Shown here: positions 45,880 through 59,085 of the stretch, one piece after another
Numbering within the stretch: position 1 is the stretch's first letter
Layout of the letters: each line of letters starts with the position of its first letter
Assembly: GCF_964656455.1 (NCBI RefSeq)
Contig: NC_135723.1
Location: 96,859,283 to 96,923,282, forward strand
DNA length: 64,000 bases
Source: Halichoerus grypus
Lineage: Eukaryota; Chordata; Mammalia; Carnivora; Phocidae
Direction: 5' to 3'
The notes under the pieces: model-generated
Told to the model about the DNA's origin: nothing
The model's database searches: none
The model's input: only the letters and a program-made list of their open reading frames with translations
Made by a program: the position numbers and the translations under genes

Positions 45880-46055
45880 ATTCATTTTCTTTTGCCCCAT
45901 TAGAATGTAATCTCTGGGAAGGAGTATTTTATTTTATTTTATTTTGTTTATGCTTGTGTTGTATTTTAGTAAAACATTGTATCCTATGTGCCTAGAGTAT
46001 CCTGGTCCAGTGTAGGTAGGCACTCAACAAATATTTGTGATGCATGAAAGGCCTT
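45880..46055 (+). repeat. L2-like LINE 3' end
   Basis: 'ccccattagaatgtaatctctgggaagg' and, after a (TTTTA)n run, 'gtgcctagagtatcctgg' and 'gtaggcactcaacaaatatttg' are the L2 3'-end series. Confidence 0.65.
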
Positions 46056-46134
46056 TCTAAGCATATTGCTAAATGTCAAGAATTACACATCTTCAGTTTT
46101 TTTTTTAGATAGCGATCTCCCATAATTTTAATAA

Positions 46135-47566
<1,432 letters not shown>

Positions 47567-47587
47567 AAGATATAATAAAATACTTTC
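47567..47587 (+). repeat. 3' target-site duplication of the HNRNPA1 retrocopy
   Basis: An exact copy of 46158-46178, directly after the poly(A). Confidence 0.95.
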
Positions 47588-48642
47588 ATAATAGAAGCAT
47601 CAATATTCAATAACAAAGCCAATGAAATATAGAAAAGTAACATGTCACTTACCATTTTTTCTAGACAAGGCACCTCTGATTTCATCAAACCTTTTTAAAA
47701 AAAGTGTAATTGCCAGACTTACTAATTATATTGTCCGTTCTCCTTTGGATATACTTAAGTGTGTTACTCTTTCCTAAATGTAATACTCCAAAATAAAAAC
47801 AATACAAAACAAATGGTCTGATCAGTGTTCAGGTTTAATGAAAGAAAGAGTCCCATTAGCTCATTCATTCATCATATTCTTGACCATGCTGCTATAGAAA
47901 AAATTGAACCACTGAGGTAGCAAAAATTTCTTCTGAGGATATAAACTCAAGTAAACAAATATTTAACTATTAACTAATAATCTCCTGAGATTCAGGATAG
48001 GGGATCATGAGCAGTACAAGATGTTATAAATTTATTTTATAGGATGAAAAATGAGCTATCCAAAAATAAAATTGAAGCCAAATCTATACCTTCAAATATT
48101 CAGTAAGATAGTATTGTGAGCAAGCATCCTTGAATTTATATCAGAGAATAACAGGTTTTTAGGCAGACTTTTTCGGGTGGTTATACCAAAGCTGCATCAT
48201 TAAGAAATATTCTCCAAGATCCACTTGTACATCGCAACTGAACTTTTACTCTGAAACAAAAAAATGTCACATAAGCTTTCTTCACCTTCACTAGCTGTCA
48301 TAGTTCTAGAAATTATTAACTATAAATATTATTTCCTTTAAATTATAAAAATTAGAAGTAATTATTGCACAGTTGATAAAATTGCAATAACATTTTTTGA
48401 CCACAGCTCATATAACCAATATCCGTACCAAAACCTTCTTTAGGTATCTGTTGCATTTGTGGTTCCTTATCAATTTATTATGAGAATTACAAGCCAGATT
48501 AACATAACATAATATAAATAAATAAATAAAAAGTACAAATCGTGACCATTATTATTATCGTTGTTGTTATTATTATTATCCCAACATTTTGTGGTCAGTA
48601 ACTGGATTGACTATTACTGCTGTTGATACTGGGAATTACCAA
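47588..48642. other. Unrecognised sequence with a trinucleotide run
   Basis: About 1 kb without a gene. A (ATT)n/(GTT)n run lies at 48547-48580. Confidence 0.4.
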
Positions 48643-49190
48643 ATGTAGAAGGTTAATAATGGTCCCTCAAAAATGTCCATATCCCAATCCTGGAAACTGC
48701 GAATGTGTTATGTTGCAAAGCAAAGGGCAGTGAAAGTTGCGGGTGGAATGAATTTAAAATATGGAAATTATCCAGGTGGGCCCAATGTAATCACATGAGC
48801 TCTTAAAAGCAGAAGCAGGTGTTGGGTGGAAGAAAGAGACACCTTGATACACACTCCATCACTTTGTCCGGTTTTGAAGGTGAAGAGAGGTGACCCTGAG
48901 CCGAGGAATGTGGTGGCTTCTAGAAGCTGGGAATGGTCCTAGCTGATAACTAACAAGAAAACAGGGACCTTTGTTCTGTCGCCACAAGGAACAAAATTCT
49001 ACTAACAAATAAGCACATAAGCTAATTCGTCCTTAGAACTTTATGAAAGGAATGCTGTGGGCATTCCATCTTAGGCTTGGGAGAGCCGTACCAAACTTCT
49101 GACCACCAGAACTGTAAGATAGCAAATTTGCATTGTTTAAATTGTTCAGTTTGTTGCAATTTGCTACAGTAGCAATGGGAAACTAAGCCA
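48643..49190 (+). repeat. MLT1-type MaLR LTR, sense
   Basis: A TG...CA-bounded LTR with the MLT1 landmarks in order: 'tgtccatatcccaatcctggaa', 'gaatgtgttatgttgcaaagc', 'ggtgggcccaatgtaatcacatg', 'aatgtggtggcttctagaagctgg', 'ccaaacttctgaccaccagaactgtaagatagc', and 'gctacagtagcaatgggaaactaa'. It is a long-dead solo LTR from an ERVL-MaLR element and carries no coding sequence. Confidence 0.9.
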
Positions 49191-50376
49191 AAGCTTATGG
49201 ACCCTATCTCAGGCAACAGTAAAAAATACCTATTTCAAATAAGTGGTTGTAAATGTGCTGAAAACACACATGTGCAAACATCCACTGAGGCACACTCAAA
49301 ATCCTCGTGATGACTAGTCCACTTCATCTTAACTTTAATGTCCCTCATGAAAACCCTGGGAGTAAAAGTAATTTAAATGTAGAATAGAAAATACCTCTGG
49401 GGCTTTATATTTATTGAAATATAGTAAACACTAATATTCCCTCATTTCAATTTAATAGCAGTTTTCAAGTGATTGCCTTATTAGTTTAACCTTTATTAGG
49501 TCATTTTCAAAGGTCTTGGGAAATGTATGTTTTTATAGAATTCAAACTCTTGCTAACTTCTACTTTATTGTACTTCTAAATGAAACCACTATTAGATTTT
49601 AAGGGTTTTAATCTTTAAAATAAAGCAATCTGTTACAGTAGGTTTTATATGACATGCTTTAATGTTTTCTGCATTGCTCCTGTCCTAGTTTTTAGGTCAA
49701 AGACAAAATTATCACTACCTGAAGGCTAGAAAGATTATTGTTGACACAAGACCCAAGAATAACTTACTGTGACCGTAAAATCACCCAGTGCAGATATCAT
49801 TGGGAAAAAAAAGAAACTATGTCTATGGTAAAATGATCCTATTATAAACTAAAATAATTTACATGAAAATGAAGTTAATGCCTTTTTTTTTTTTTTTTTA
49901 GTGTGTGTGAATTTTTGTCCTTCCATTGTTCTTGAACAAGCTGTAACACTCTTAAGAGTGAAGAACCTCTGAGAGGGTGTGTGAGGCAGATGGGATAAAG
50001 CAGTACTCTGAGTATAGCACCAACCTGGTACCTTATGATCTGTGTACAGGAAGTCGCACATATAATGGGGATGTACATTTCTTGAAAAATTCCTTTCACA
50101 GCCATTTTCTGAATGGTAATATAACAAAATGTGCTATGTCTAATTTTTGTTATAGTATACATAATTGTTCATAGAGCTTACGATGTTTTAGTTTTATGGT
50201 GTACAAGAATCCATTGTTGATGATGAGAAACAACCACTTAAAAAAGTGTCTGCACTGAGAAGTCAAGGTCTATTTAACAGACTGGACTTTATATTTATTA
50301 AGATATAATAAATACTAATACCCCATCATATGTATTTTGGAGGAAGCCCCACAAGTAAGTCTTAGTCTGCTAACTC
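49191..50376. other. Unrecognised sequence
   Basis: About 1.2 kb with no gene. A poly(T) run lies at 49884-49900. The segment near 49398-49445 resembles 50282-50330 (actttatatttatt...), which may be a shared unknown repeat. Confidence 0.35.
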
Positions 50377-50620
50377 TAAAGTTGGCAAACAATGGCCTAG
50401 AGGCCAAATCCAGCTGGCTGCCTGTTTTTGTAAATAAAGTTTAACCTGAACACAGTTGTGTGTGTTCATTTACATATTATTTATGGCTGTGTATGTTTAC
50501 TGTTAGGGGCATATTATTTTACATTATTGTGAAAGTTGAGAGGTTGTGACAGGAACTGCCCCACAAAGTCTGAACTATTTACTACCTGGCCTTTTACAGA
50601 AAAATATTTGCTGACCACTG
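50377..50620 (+). mobile_element. hAT-Charlie-type MITE (DNA transposon relic)
   Basis: 'ggcaaacaatggcctagaggccaaatccagctgg', 'cctgtttttgtaaataaagtttaacc', 'gaacacag' and 'ctacctggccttttacagaaaaatatttgctgacc' match a widespread mammalian non-autonomous hAT-Charlie element. The ends (taaagttggcaaac and ttgctgaccactg) are imperfect terminal inverted repeats, and ctaact-type flanks resemble an 8-bp duplication. The exact family name is not assigned. Confidence 0.8.
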
Positions 50621-50854
50621 ATCTAACTGAAGGTAACTTTCACAGGCAAAGAAATAATATCAACAAAACATTAAAATTATATATTTCCACCATATAAAAT
50701 ATGATGGAAAAGGGGTGTCAAGCTTTACCTATGGGTCAGGGGATTTTGCCTAAAGGAGCTGATATTTCAATTGAGTCTTAAAGTTAAGCTGGAGTCTGAC
50801 AGGTGGACAAGAGGAGATAGGGCAGTTCAAGCAGAGTGCACCACACATGAAAAT

Positions 50855-51588
50855 GCATACAGATTATGGTATATATAAAAAATGGAGCAGTATTCAGCCT
50901 TAAAAAAAAAAAGGATGGAGATCCTGCCATTTGCAGCGACATGGATGAAACCAGAGGACATTATGCTAAGTGAAATAAGCCAGACACAGAAAGAACATAA
51001 TCTCACTTACACGTAGAATTTAAAAAATGTCAAATAATGAGAAGTGAAGAGTAGAATAGTAGTTACCAAGGGAGGGAAAAATGGGGAGATGTTGGTCAAA
51101 GGGAACAAAGTGGCAGTTATGTAGGATGAATAAGTCTAGGGATCTAATGAACAGGTTACTATAGTTAATACACCATACCAAATACTGGAAATTTATTTTT
51201 TTTTTAAGATTTCATTTACTTATTTATTTTAGAGAGAGAGAGAGAAAGCGAGAACATGAGCAGGAGGAGGAGAAGGAGGAGAGGGACAAGCAGACTCTGC
51301 GTTCGACAAGGAGCCTGATGTGGGGCTGGATTTCATAAACCCGAGATCATGACGTGAGCCAAAATCAAGATTAAGATGTTTAACTGACTGAGCCACCCAG
51401 GCACCCCTCAAATACTGGAAATTTCTTAAGAGAGTAGATTTCAGGTGCTACCATCACACACACAAATGGTAACGATGTAAGGAGATAGTACGTTAATTAG
51501 CTTGACTGTACTGATTATTTCACAGTGCATATGTATGTCCAAGCACCATGTTGTACACCTTAATATTTTAAAAATAATAAAATATTTC
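50855..51588 (+). repeat. Old L1 ORF2 end and 3' UTR, sense, with a SINE
   Basis: 'catttgcagcgacatggatg', 'gctaagtgaaataagccagacacag', 'tgttggtcaaagggaac', 'actatagttaatacacc', 'gtaaggagatagtacgttaattagc' and 'caccatgttgtacacctt' are in order across the SINE at 51195-51408. Confidence 0.85.
51195..51408 (-). repeat. CAN-SINE, antisense
   Basis: Poly(T)/aagatttcatttacttattt to ctgagccacccaggcacccc. A perfect 16-bp duplication caaatactggaaattt lies at 51179-51194 and 51409-51424. Confidence 0.96.
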
Positions 51589-52555
51589 TCTGATGATGAG
51601 TGATGTTGAGCATCTTTTCATGTGTCTGTTAGCCATCTGTATGTATTTTTTGGAAAAATGTTTATTCATGTCTTCTGCCCATTTCTTAACTGGATTATTT
51701 GTTTTTTGGGTGTTGAATTTGATATGTTCTTTATAGATTCTGGATACTAACCCTTTATTAGATATGTGCTTTGCAAATATCTACTCCATTCCAAAGGTTG
51801 CCTTTTAGTTTTGTTGGTTGTTTCCTTCACTGTGCAGAAGCTTTTTATCTTGATGAGGTCCCAATAGTAATAAACATTTTTAAAAGACAGCATCCCTGTA
51901 TTCATTGCAGCATTATTCACATAACTAAGACATGGAAACAACTTAATTGTCCACTGAAGGATGAATAGATTAAAAAACAAGTCGTGAAACAAATAGTATA
52001 TGTAACAATGTTATTCAGCCCCCAAAAGAAGGAAATCCTTGCCTTTTGTAGAACATTGATGGACCTTGAGGGCATTATACTAAATGAAATAAGTCAGACA
52101 GAGAAAGACAAATATTTTATGATCTCACTTATAGGTGGAATCTAACAAATTTTTAAAAACACAGCAAAACTATAGAAAAAAAATCAGATTTGTGATTACC
52201 AGAGGTGAGGGTGGGAGGGGGTGGGGCGTTGGGGAGGTGGAGGAGTTGGATGACGGGGTCAAAAGGTATAAACTTCCAGTCCTATGATAAGGACTAAGGA
52301 TATAATGCACAACATGATGACTATAGTCAACACTACTGTCTGGTATATTTGAAGGCTGTTAAGAGCAAATCCTGATAGTTCTCCTCACAAGGAAAAAAAC
52401 ATTTCTTTTTATTTTTTATATATTTATATGAGATAATGATGTTAACTAAACTTATTGTAGTGATCATTTCAAAATACATATAACTCAAACCATTTTCTGT
52501 ACCTTAAACATATACAGTGCTATATGTTAATTGTATCTCAATAAAACTGCAAAAA
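51589..52555 (+). repeat. Old L1 insertion with 5' inversion
   Basis: Left part 51589 to about 51880 is antisense ORF2 ('gagtgatgttgagcatcttttcatg', 'cactgtgcagaagctttttatcttgatgagg'). From about 51890 it is sense ('catccctgtattcattgcagcattattcac', 'gaaataagtcagacagag', 'ggtataaacttccag') through to 'tgtatctcaataaaactgc' at the 3' end. By comparison with the young L1, the inverted part equals about 19710-19985 and the sense part starts near 20250. This is the twin-priming layout. Target duplications are no longer clear. Confidence 0.85.
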
Positions 52556-53393
52556 GAAGGAATTCTACCAAAGTTAAAGAAGAAAACATAGCAATGTGGA
52601 AAATAATGATTTATACAAATAAATGCAAGTATTCTACAAAATGCATTAGGAGGAATGATGGAAGGTGAGATGGAGAGACAGACTACAGTAAGAAAATAAA
52701 AGGTCATTCATGTCATGATCTGATAAATATTAGTTTAGGTTGTATTTTATATGATTTCTCCGTGGAATCAATTTCAACATGGATGGGAGATGACTATAAC
52801 CGGAATTGGGAACACAACTGAGGAGCATAACTCAATAATATACATGAAAGATGGTAAATTCTTGAACTAAGTCAGTGATAGGGAGAGTAGAGAGGAGAAG
52901 ATAGTTTCAAATCTTTAGGAGGAAACATTTCTGGCATTTAGTGACTGACTAGAAAGAGGGAGGTGTTGAAGATCGAGGAGAAAATGATGCTTTCTAGGAT
53001 CTAGTTCAGACTAATTGATACTACTAATCATGACCTGAGATGAGAACAAAAGGGGAAGAAGAGGAGCATGTAAACGGAAAAAAATGTAAATTGGTCTGAG
53101 TTTGTAGAAGTTTTTAGAGAATTTTTGGTTAAGTCATTCTGAAATAATAGGTTATAGTTTTGTTCTGTTTGTAAACATGTCTTCTACTTTCAGTATTTAT
53201 TCTATAAGCAAGGCAGATCATTTGGCTTTTCATTCTCATTTAACTCATAATCACTTTATCAGGGAGTTAAGTACAATTTATATGACTTCTATAATGTCCG
53301 TGACTTTTCTTTCCCTGAACTTTTAGAAGGACCTTTTATTCAGGTGGCTTTTCTAATTTGATATAGCCTTCTTTTTTATTTGTGTAGTGATTA
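52556..53393. other. Unrecognised sequence
   Basis: About 840 bases with no recognised gene or repeat. Confidence 0.4.
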
Positions 53394-53442
53394 TACATAT
53401 AGCATATATATATAATATATGTATATATTATATATATGTGTG

Positions 53443-53474
<32 letters not shown>

Positions 53475-53476
53475 TA
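53394..53476. repeat. TA/GTATATA microsatellite with CA end
   Basis: A nearly continuous (TA)n tract with gt interruptions, ending in a (CA)6-7 run at 53462-53475. The plus frame of 63 codons here is a repeat artefact. Confidence 0.93.
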
Positions 53477-53565
53477 GTGGTTTGTTTTCTGACGATCACT
53501 GTCTGCTCTGCTATCTTAACGTTAATAAAATATTTTCTTCCTTTCTATTATCTCTCTGCATTTTA

Positions 53566-53761
53566 TTTTATTTTTTAAGATGTTATTTATTTATTTGAGA
53601 GAGAGAGAGAGCAAGCGTGAGTAGGGGAGAGGGGCAGAGGGAGAGGGAGAAGCAGACTCCCCACTGAGCAGGGAGCCCCACTCGGGGCTCGATCCCAGGA
53701 CCCCAGGATCATGACCGGAGCTGAAGGCAGATGCTTAACTGACTGGGCCACCCAGCTGCCC
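53566..53761 (-). repeat. CAN-SINE, antisense
   Basis: ttttttaagatgttatttattt through gcagactccccactgagcag to ggccacccagctgcccc. Flanks ctctgcatttta and ctctgtgctttttaa suggest a degraded duplication. Confidence 0.93.
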
Positions 53762-56072
53762 CTCTGTGCTTTTTAATTTTTGGCCATGCTCAACACTTTC
53801 TCCTCAATGTCCTTCTCTTGGAAATTAGCCCTGGCTGATTAGCTTTGCAGAAGCATAACCACACTTGCACCGGCTAATTCAGCCACTACCTCAGATCCTT
53901 CACACTCAGCCAAGGGATCAGGCAAAACTTTTCCCACTTGTAGCTTTGGTTTCTCAGTGAATAATTATTGAATATTTTGAACGTTCCCTCTTTCCAGATT
54001 TTTCATATTCCTCCTTTTTTCTTTCTGCTTCCTTCTACATAAAACTGATTCCACACAAGTCATAAATGTTGAAGGTTTTCAGTGCATGTCTGCATCAGGA
54101 TACCTTGTCAACAGTTTTGTTGTAAATATCTGCAATGTCTTTGAGTTATTGTTTTTGCTAATTGTCTGCTTAACAAGAGAACCCTAGGACATTCTAAACA
54201 CTACCATTGCTGTCATCTTCCCAGAATCCTCCACATATTGTTTTTTAATTTTTTAATTTTAATGCCTCTAGAGATGAAATGAGAGCTATACTACATTCAC
54301 TGATCATTTGGGTTTCAGAAGAATTTCTCCATGTCTTCTAAGTAACACAAAGTAATGTAGGGAATAATTTAAGAGATGGGTAATTGAGTCTAGATGCTTA
54401 TACAACTTGAACGTAATGGCACAAACTCTGAAATTATGGAGTGCTGAATTTAAAGATTCTGATTTTGCAAATCAGCTCAGAAGTCTATATATGACTTAAA
54501 AGTGTATATATAGAACCATTTATTGCATTTATTACAGCTGTTATTCTTGCAGCATAGTTTAGCTTGTCTTTCCTTTGTAAGTGCACATATTACAACCGAA
54601 TCTATGCTTTTCGACATGTATTATTTCAGCAGTGCAATCAATATTAATAATCAGCTTTGGGCTTATGTTTAATCAAGTGTATAGTAGGAGCTTTACCAAG
54701 TCTCTTCTTCTATGCCTACATTAACTTCATCAGAGATAATTAAGTTTTATCATATAATTGAAGAGGCAGAAACTAGAAAGGCAGGAAAATAGCAATTTAT
54801 GCCGTCTGTTTTAGCAGGTCATGGCTTTTAACTACAGAGTAAATGATGAGAAATACATGGAAATTGAAAGCATAGAAAAAGGCATTTTTTTTCCAGCAAA
54901 ATATTCAATAATGTAGAACTGTTTTTTATTTACTATCATTTTAAATGCATAAAATTGGCTTTCAGATTAAATATTGGATTGTTATACATGTATAATATTA
55001 TACATAATATATATAAAGTAACTTTCCTCTCTCTTGAGACTAGATTTCAATGTAAGAAAAAAGTTAAATCTATGTAGTATCAGAAAAAGAATAAAACAGA
55101 AATGTCAACAAATTTATGAAATATAAAGTAAATAAAGCAGAATTTGCTGCTAAGAGAGAAAGTAGAAGATGAATCCAACCTATTTTGCTTAAGCCAGGAG
55201 CAGCTTTGAACACAAAAATAGAAGGTGAGAAAAAAGCAGGCATCTGAATGAAGTGGGAATTATAACACCAATGAAATGATCAGGAGTTTTTCTTCTAGAA
55301 AAAGTTTGTAAATGATCAAATGATATATAGAGAAAATGAATGGTAAAACCTCAGAGTAATGTCCTCTTAACTCAAGCATTGAGGGTTCCCCTAAAAATGC
55401 CTCAATTCCCAGATTTTCTCTAAACTAAATCTTACCAGGCAACAAGCCCTCCCACATACACAGACCTTCTCAATCGGCCTTAAAAGGATCACCCTGCATT
55501 TGAGGAAAGCATGAAATATGAAAAAGTAGGAGAAAGATTCAATGGAAAAGCTTACCAGAAAGAAAAGAAAAGTCCTCTCATAAGTGTTATGAGAGATATT
55601 TGAAGCTATATCATTTCCATGAGACAAAATTAGAAAAGAACGGAGACAGAATGGAGACGACTTCAATTTAATTAATGATAAGATAGCACAGTGTATCAGG
55701 CTTCTCCAGAAAAGTTACCTTGAATAAAAACTGTGTAAACTGTATGGAGTAACCTCCTTTGTTTTCCAGGCTCAAAGTTCCTTCTCAGTTTGAGGGATAC
55801 TTTACTGTCTGCCCTCTACCTCCTAACAGAGATAAATGAAATATAAAGTGGATTGAAAGTATTAAGACCTAAAAGAATATGGTAGGATTCTCTTTTTCTG
55901 AGATTCAGTGCCAAATAAAACCTAATTAGGAATACAAAATTATATTTTTAAGTGGCACAGCTATAAAGAAAAAACAAAGATGTAATTAATCCAAAAATCT
56001 GGGTAGTCATTATCTAGAGGTGGTGGCTGGAGGGAAAAGGGAGAGAGGGAGAATTTTGTTTGGAAAGGCCAT
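53762..56072. other. Largely unique sequence, no gene recognised
   Basis: About 2.3 kb in which I see no gene, RNA or repeat family. The minus frame of 91 codons at 55391-55666 matches nothing I know. Confidence 0.4.
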
Positions 56073-56088
56073 CAATGTTCTATTTCTT

Positions 56089-56226
56089 TCTTTTTTTAAT
56101 TTTTAAAATTTTATTATGTTATGGTAATCACCATACATTACATCATTAGTTTTTGATGTAGTGTTCCATAATTCATTGTTTGCGTATAACACCCAGTGCT
56201 CCATTCAGTATGTGCCCTCTTTAATA
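56089..56226 (-). mobile_element. Short L1 3' end, antisense (5'-truncated)
   Basis: 'attacatcattagtttttgatgtagtg', 'gcgtataacacccagtgctcc' and 'gtgccctctttaata' are the reverse of the young L1 3' UTR. Duplications caatgttctatttctt (56073-56088) and caacgttctatttctt (56227-56242) flank it. Confidence 0.92.
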
Positions 56227-56242
56227 CAACGTTCTATTTCTT

Positions 56243-57599
56243 GACTTGGGTCACACACACATATGCTTCCTTATCATTATTTATTAAACTCTTTATATTT
56301 GCTTTTGAAATGTTTTCCATTTATACCCCCAAAAGAAGTAAAAAAGAATGTTGAATAAAAGAGATTAATGCTTGGTACATGTACAATACTAATTTAATCA
56401 AGATTCTGATACAGAGCCTGGGCATTTTCAGAAAAGGTATCTGGGTTATGCTAATGTGTATCCAGAGTTGTGAACCACATATCTGGCCAGAAGTTCCTGA
56501 CTATTACATAAGAACTCTGGACCTTAGAGATATTTTGGGAATGATTTAAGACACACTTTCTATAGACTTAGTTGAAGTATTTATTTACATAAATGACACA
56601 TTAATACATTAGGATTCAAACATGAAATTGTTCTGCTTACATATTGTCTTTCATTAATTTTGACTAGGTAATATTTAAAAATGATAAAATATTTAAACTA
56701 TCAAAACATGTGATGTGAAAAGTAAGTCTTCTAACTTCTGTACCTATCAGATTACCTTTCCAAGAGTTGCTATTCCTGTTTTCTCTGCAATCTTCCAGAG
56801 ATGGTCTATGCATATGTAAACACAAAAATCAATTTTGTTCACACAAATAGAGTAAAACATATACACTGCTCTGCAACTTGCTCTTTTCACTTCACAGTAA
56901 TGAATGTACGTGCATCTGCCTCATGGCTTCTAAAAAGCACAGTGTATTGCTTTTATGTTTGTGCATTGTAGTTTTCAAATATGTAGATGGTGAGATTATT
57001 AAAGTATCATATCAGTTTCAAAAGCAAAACATAGAAAAAGAAGAAATATTTTAAATATATTACTGACAAATTAATAGAACTAATACAATATGAAACAGAA
57101 GGTATATTTCAAAATAAAACAATACTACCAGCACTATATGGCAGAGCTTATTTATCAGAAGAGAGAAAAGCAGAAGTTTTGAGAAGGCAATACCTGCCAC
57201 ACACCAAGGAAGGTACAGAGACACTGAAAAAAAAAAAAGTATGTTTCTCCAGGCCTCATATTAAGCACACAAGAGCTGCTGCCCAGTGTTGGAAGAATTT
57301 AAACATTTTGGAGCACTGAAGATAACCACAGCAACAACAACAAAAACACTCCAAACCAGACAAACCAATGTCTACATTGGCTCAATTCATCATATTAACT
57401 GCCTGAGGGAAGGAGTATCCATTGCCAAGCAAAAATATTATACCTCAGGTTCTATTGTTCTTCTGCACATGATGTTCAGCATAAAGTAAAAAATTATAGG
57501 ACACAAGAAAGAGAAAAAAAGAGCAACACATCCTTGGATGTGGTTCTGCTAACTACTACCAAGAGATAAAGGAATTCACAGAACTAGAGCCAGAAATGG
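56243..57599. other. Unrecognised sequence
   Basis: About 1.36 kb without a recognised gene or clear repeat. Confidence 0.4.
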
Positions 57600-59085
57600 T
57601 CCTAATGATGGAATAATTAAACTGGGATTGTAAATAATTATGATTCATATTTAAAGGACATAGTGTGAAAAGTGGACAATGTCCATGAGCAGATAAGGAA
57701 TTTTAGAGCAGTGATTGAAACTATTTTTTTAAAGTCAGCTAGGTATGCTACCAATAATAATAATAAAACATAATATCGTAGATGAAGATTTCCTCCGATG
57801 GGTTTTTCAGCAGAATGAAAACCCCTAGGTAAAGAACTGATGAACCTGAACAATGAAAACTAGATATTATACAAACTGAAACAAAGAGAAAAAATAAAAG
57901 CAAATCAAACAAGCAAAACAAAAGCAAAATAGAACAAAAAAGAACTGTGGGACAATATGAAGGAATCCAATATCTATGTATTTGGAATCCCAGAAGATAT
58001 ATTTGAAAACCTATGGACAAAAATTTTCAAAAATTAATGCTGGACAAGGAGGCACAGCTGCAAAAACCTGGATATCCCATAAAGGAAAAGTACAACGAAA
58101 ACATAGGTAGACCCATACACAAGAAAATACCTTACCTTGCACCATATACAAAAATTAATTTTAAATTGATCATAGAGTAAAATGTAAGTGCTCAAACTAT
58201 AAAGCTTTTTAGAAGAAAAAGTAGGACAAATACTTACAACCTTCATATCATATCATACAAATAAAAGCATGAAACATAAAAGAAAACTTACCATATCATC
58301 ATGTTAAAGGGCTGTTCCTTGACAGACATTCAGGTTAATAAGAAGATAAGACTCAGACTGGGAGAAAATATTTGCAAATGACATTCCTTATGAAAAAGTT
58401 ATAACCAGAACACAGAGAACCTTTAATGTAATAAAACAAAGACAAGCAGCCCAGTTTAAACAATAAGCAGAATAAAATAAAAGGAACATAATTTCATCTG
58501 AAGAAGTTATAGAGATAACAAATAAATACATAAAAAACGCTTAACATTATTAATGACTACAGCAATGCTAATTGAAATGACGGTACGAGGCTACCTTACA
58601 CAGACTAGATTAGCTAGCATTAAAAAGACTGTCAGTAACATGTGCTGACAAGCACGTGGAGAAACTGAAGCTTTCATACACTGCTGATAGAAATGCAAAA
58701 CGGTACAGTAAGTTTAGAAACAAACTCAGCAGTTTCTTGTATATTGAGATATCTTCAACCATATGCTGTCACACATGTTACCACAGCTAGTTTATTCCTA
58801 GAAATTTATCCCAAAGGGGGAAAGCACACATCTGCCCAAAGACACGGGTGCAAATGTTTATGGCCATTTTTTTTTCTATTTTTTTTTATTTTTATGTTTA
58901 TAGCCACTTTATTCATAATCAGAAAAACTAAAAGCAACCCAATATCCTTCAACTAATGAATGAATAAAATATTGTGTAATATTCAAACAAGCAAATAATA
59001 TTCAGAAATAAAAAAGAACAGATAGATTCAACAATATGAATACATCTCCAAAGCATTAAACTAAGTTAAAGAAGCTAAACCATCA
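57600..59085 (+). repeat. Old L1, sense, ORF1 fragment joined to ORF2 3' part
   Basis: 57930-58030 ('gaactgtgggacaatatgaagg', 'tatgtatttggaatcccagaag') is the ORF1 coiled coil/RRM start. From about 58110 ORF2 3'-half landmarks follow ('gggagaaaatatttgcaaatgac', 'cttaacattattaatgactac', 'gaaactgaagctttcatacactgctg', 'gccactttattcataatc'). The middle of the element is missing. Frames are broken. Confidence 0.65.
58854..58909 (-). repeat. T-only insertion flanked by a 16-bp duplication
   Basis: atgtttatggccattt (58854-58869) and atgtttatagccactt (58894-58909) flank 24 T-rich bases in the old L1, where one copy is expected. It looks like a retrotransposition that copied only a poly(A) tail, in antisense. 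Confidence 0.6.
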
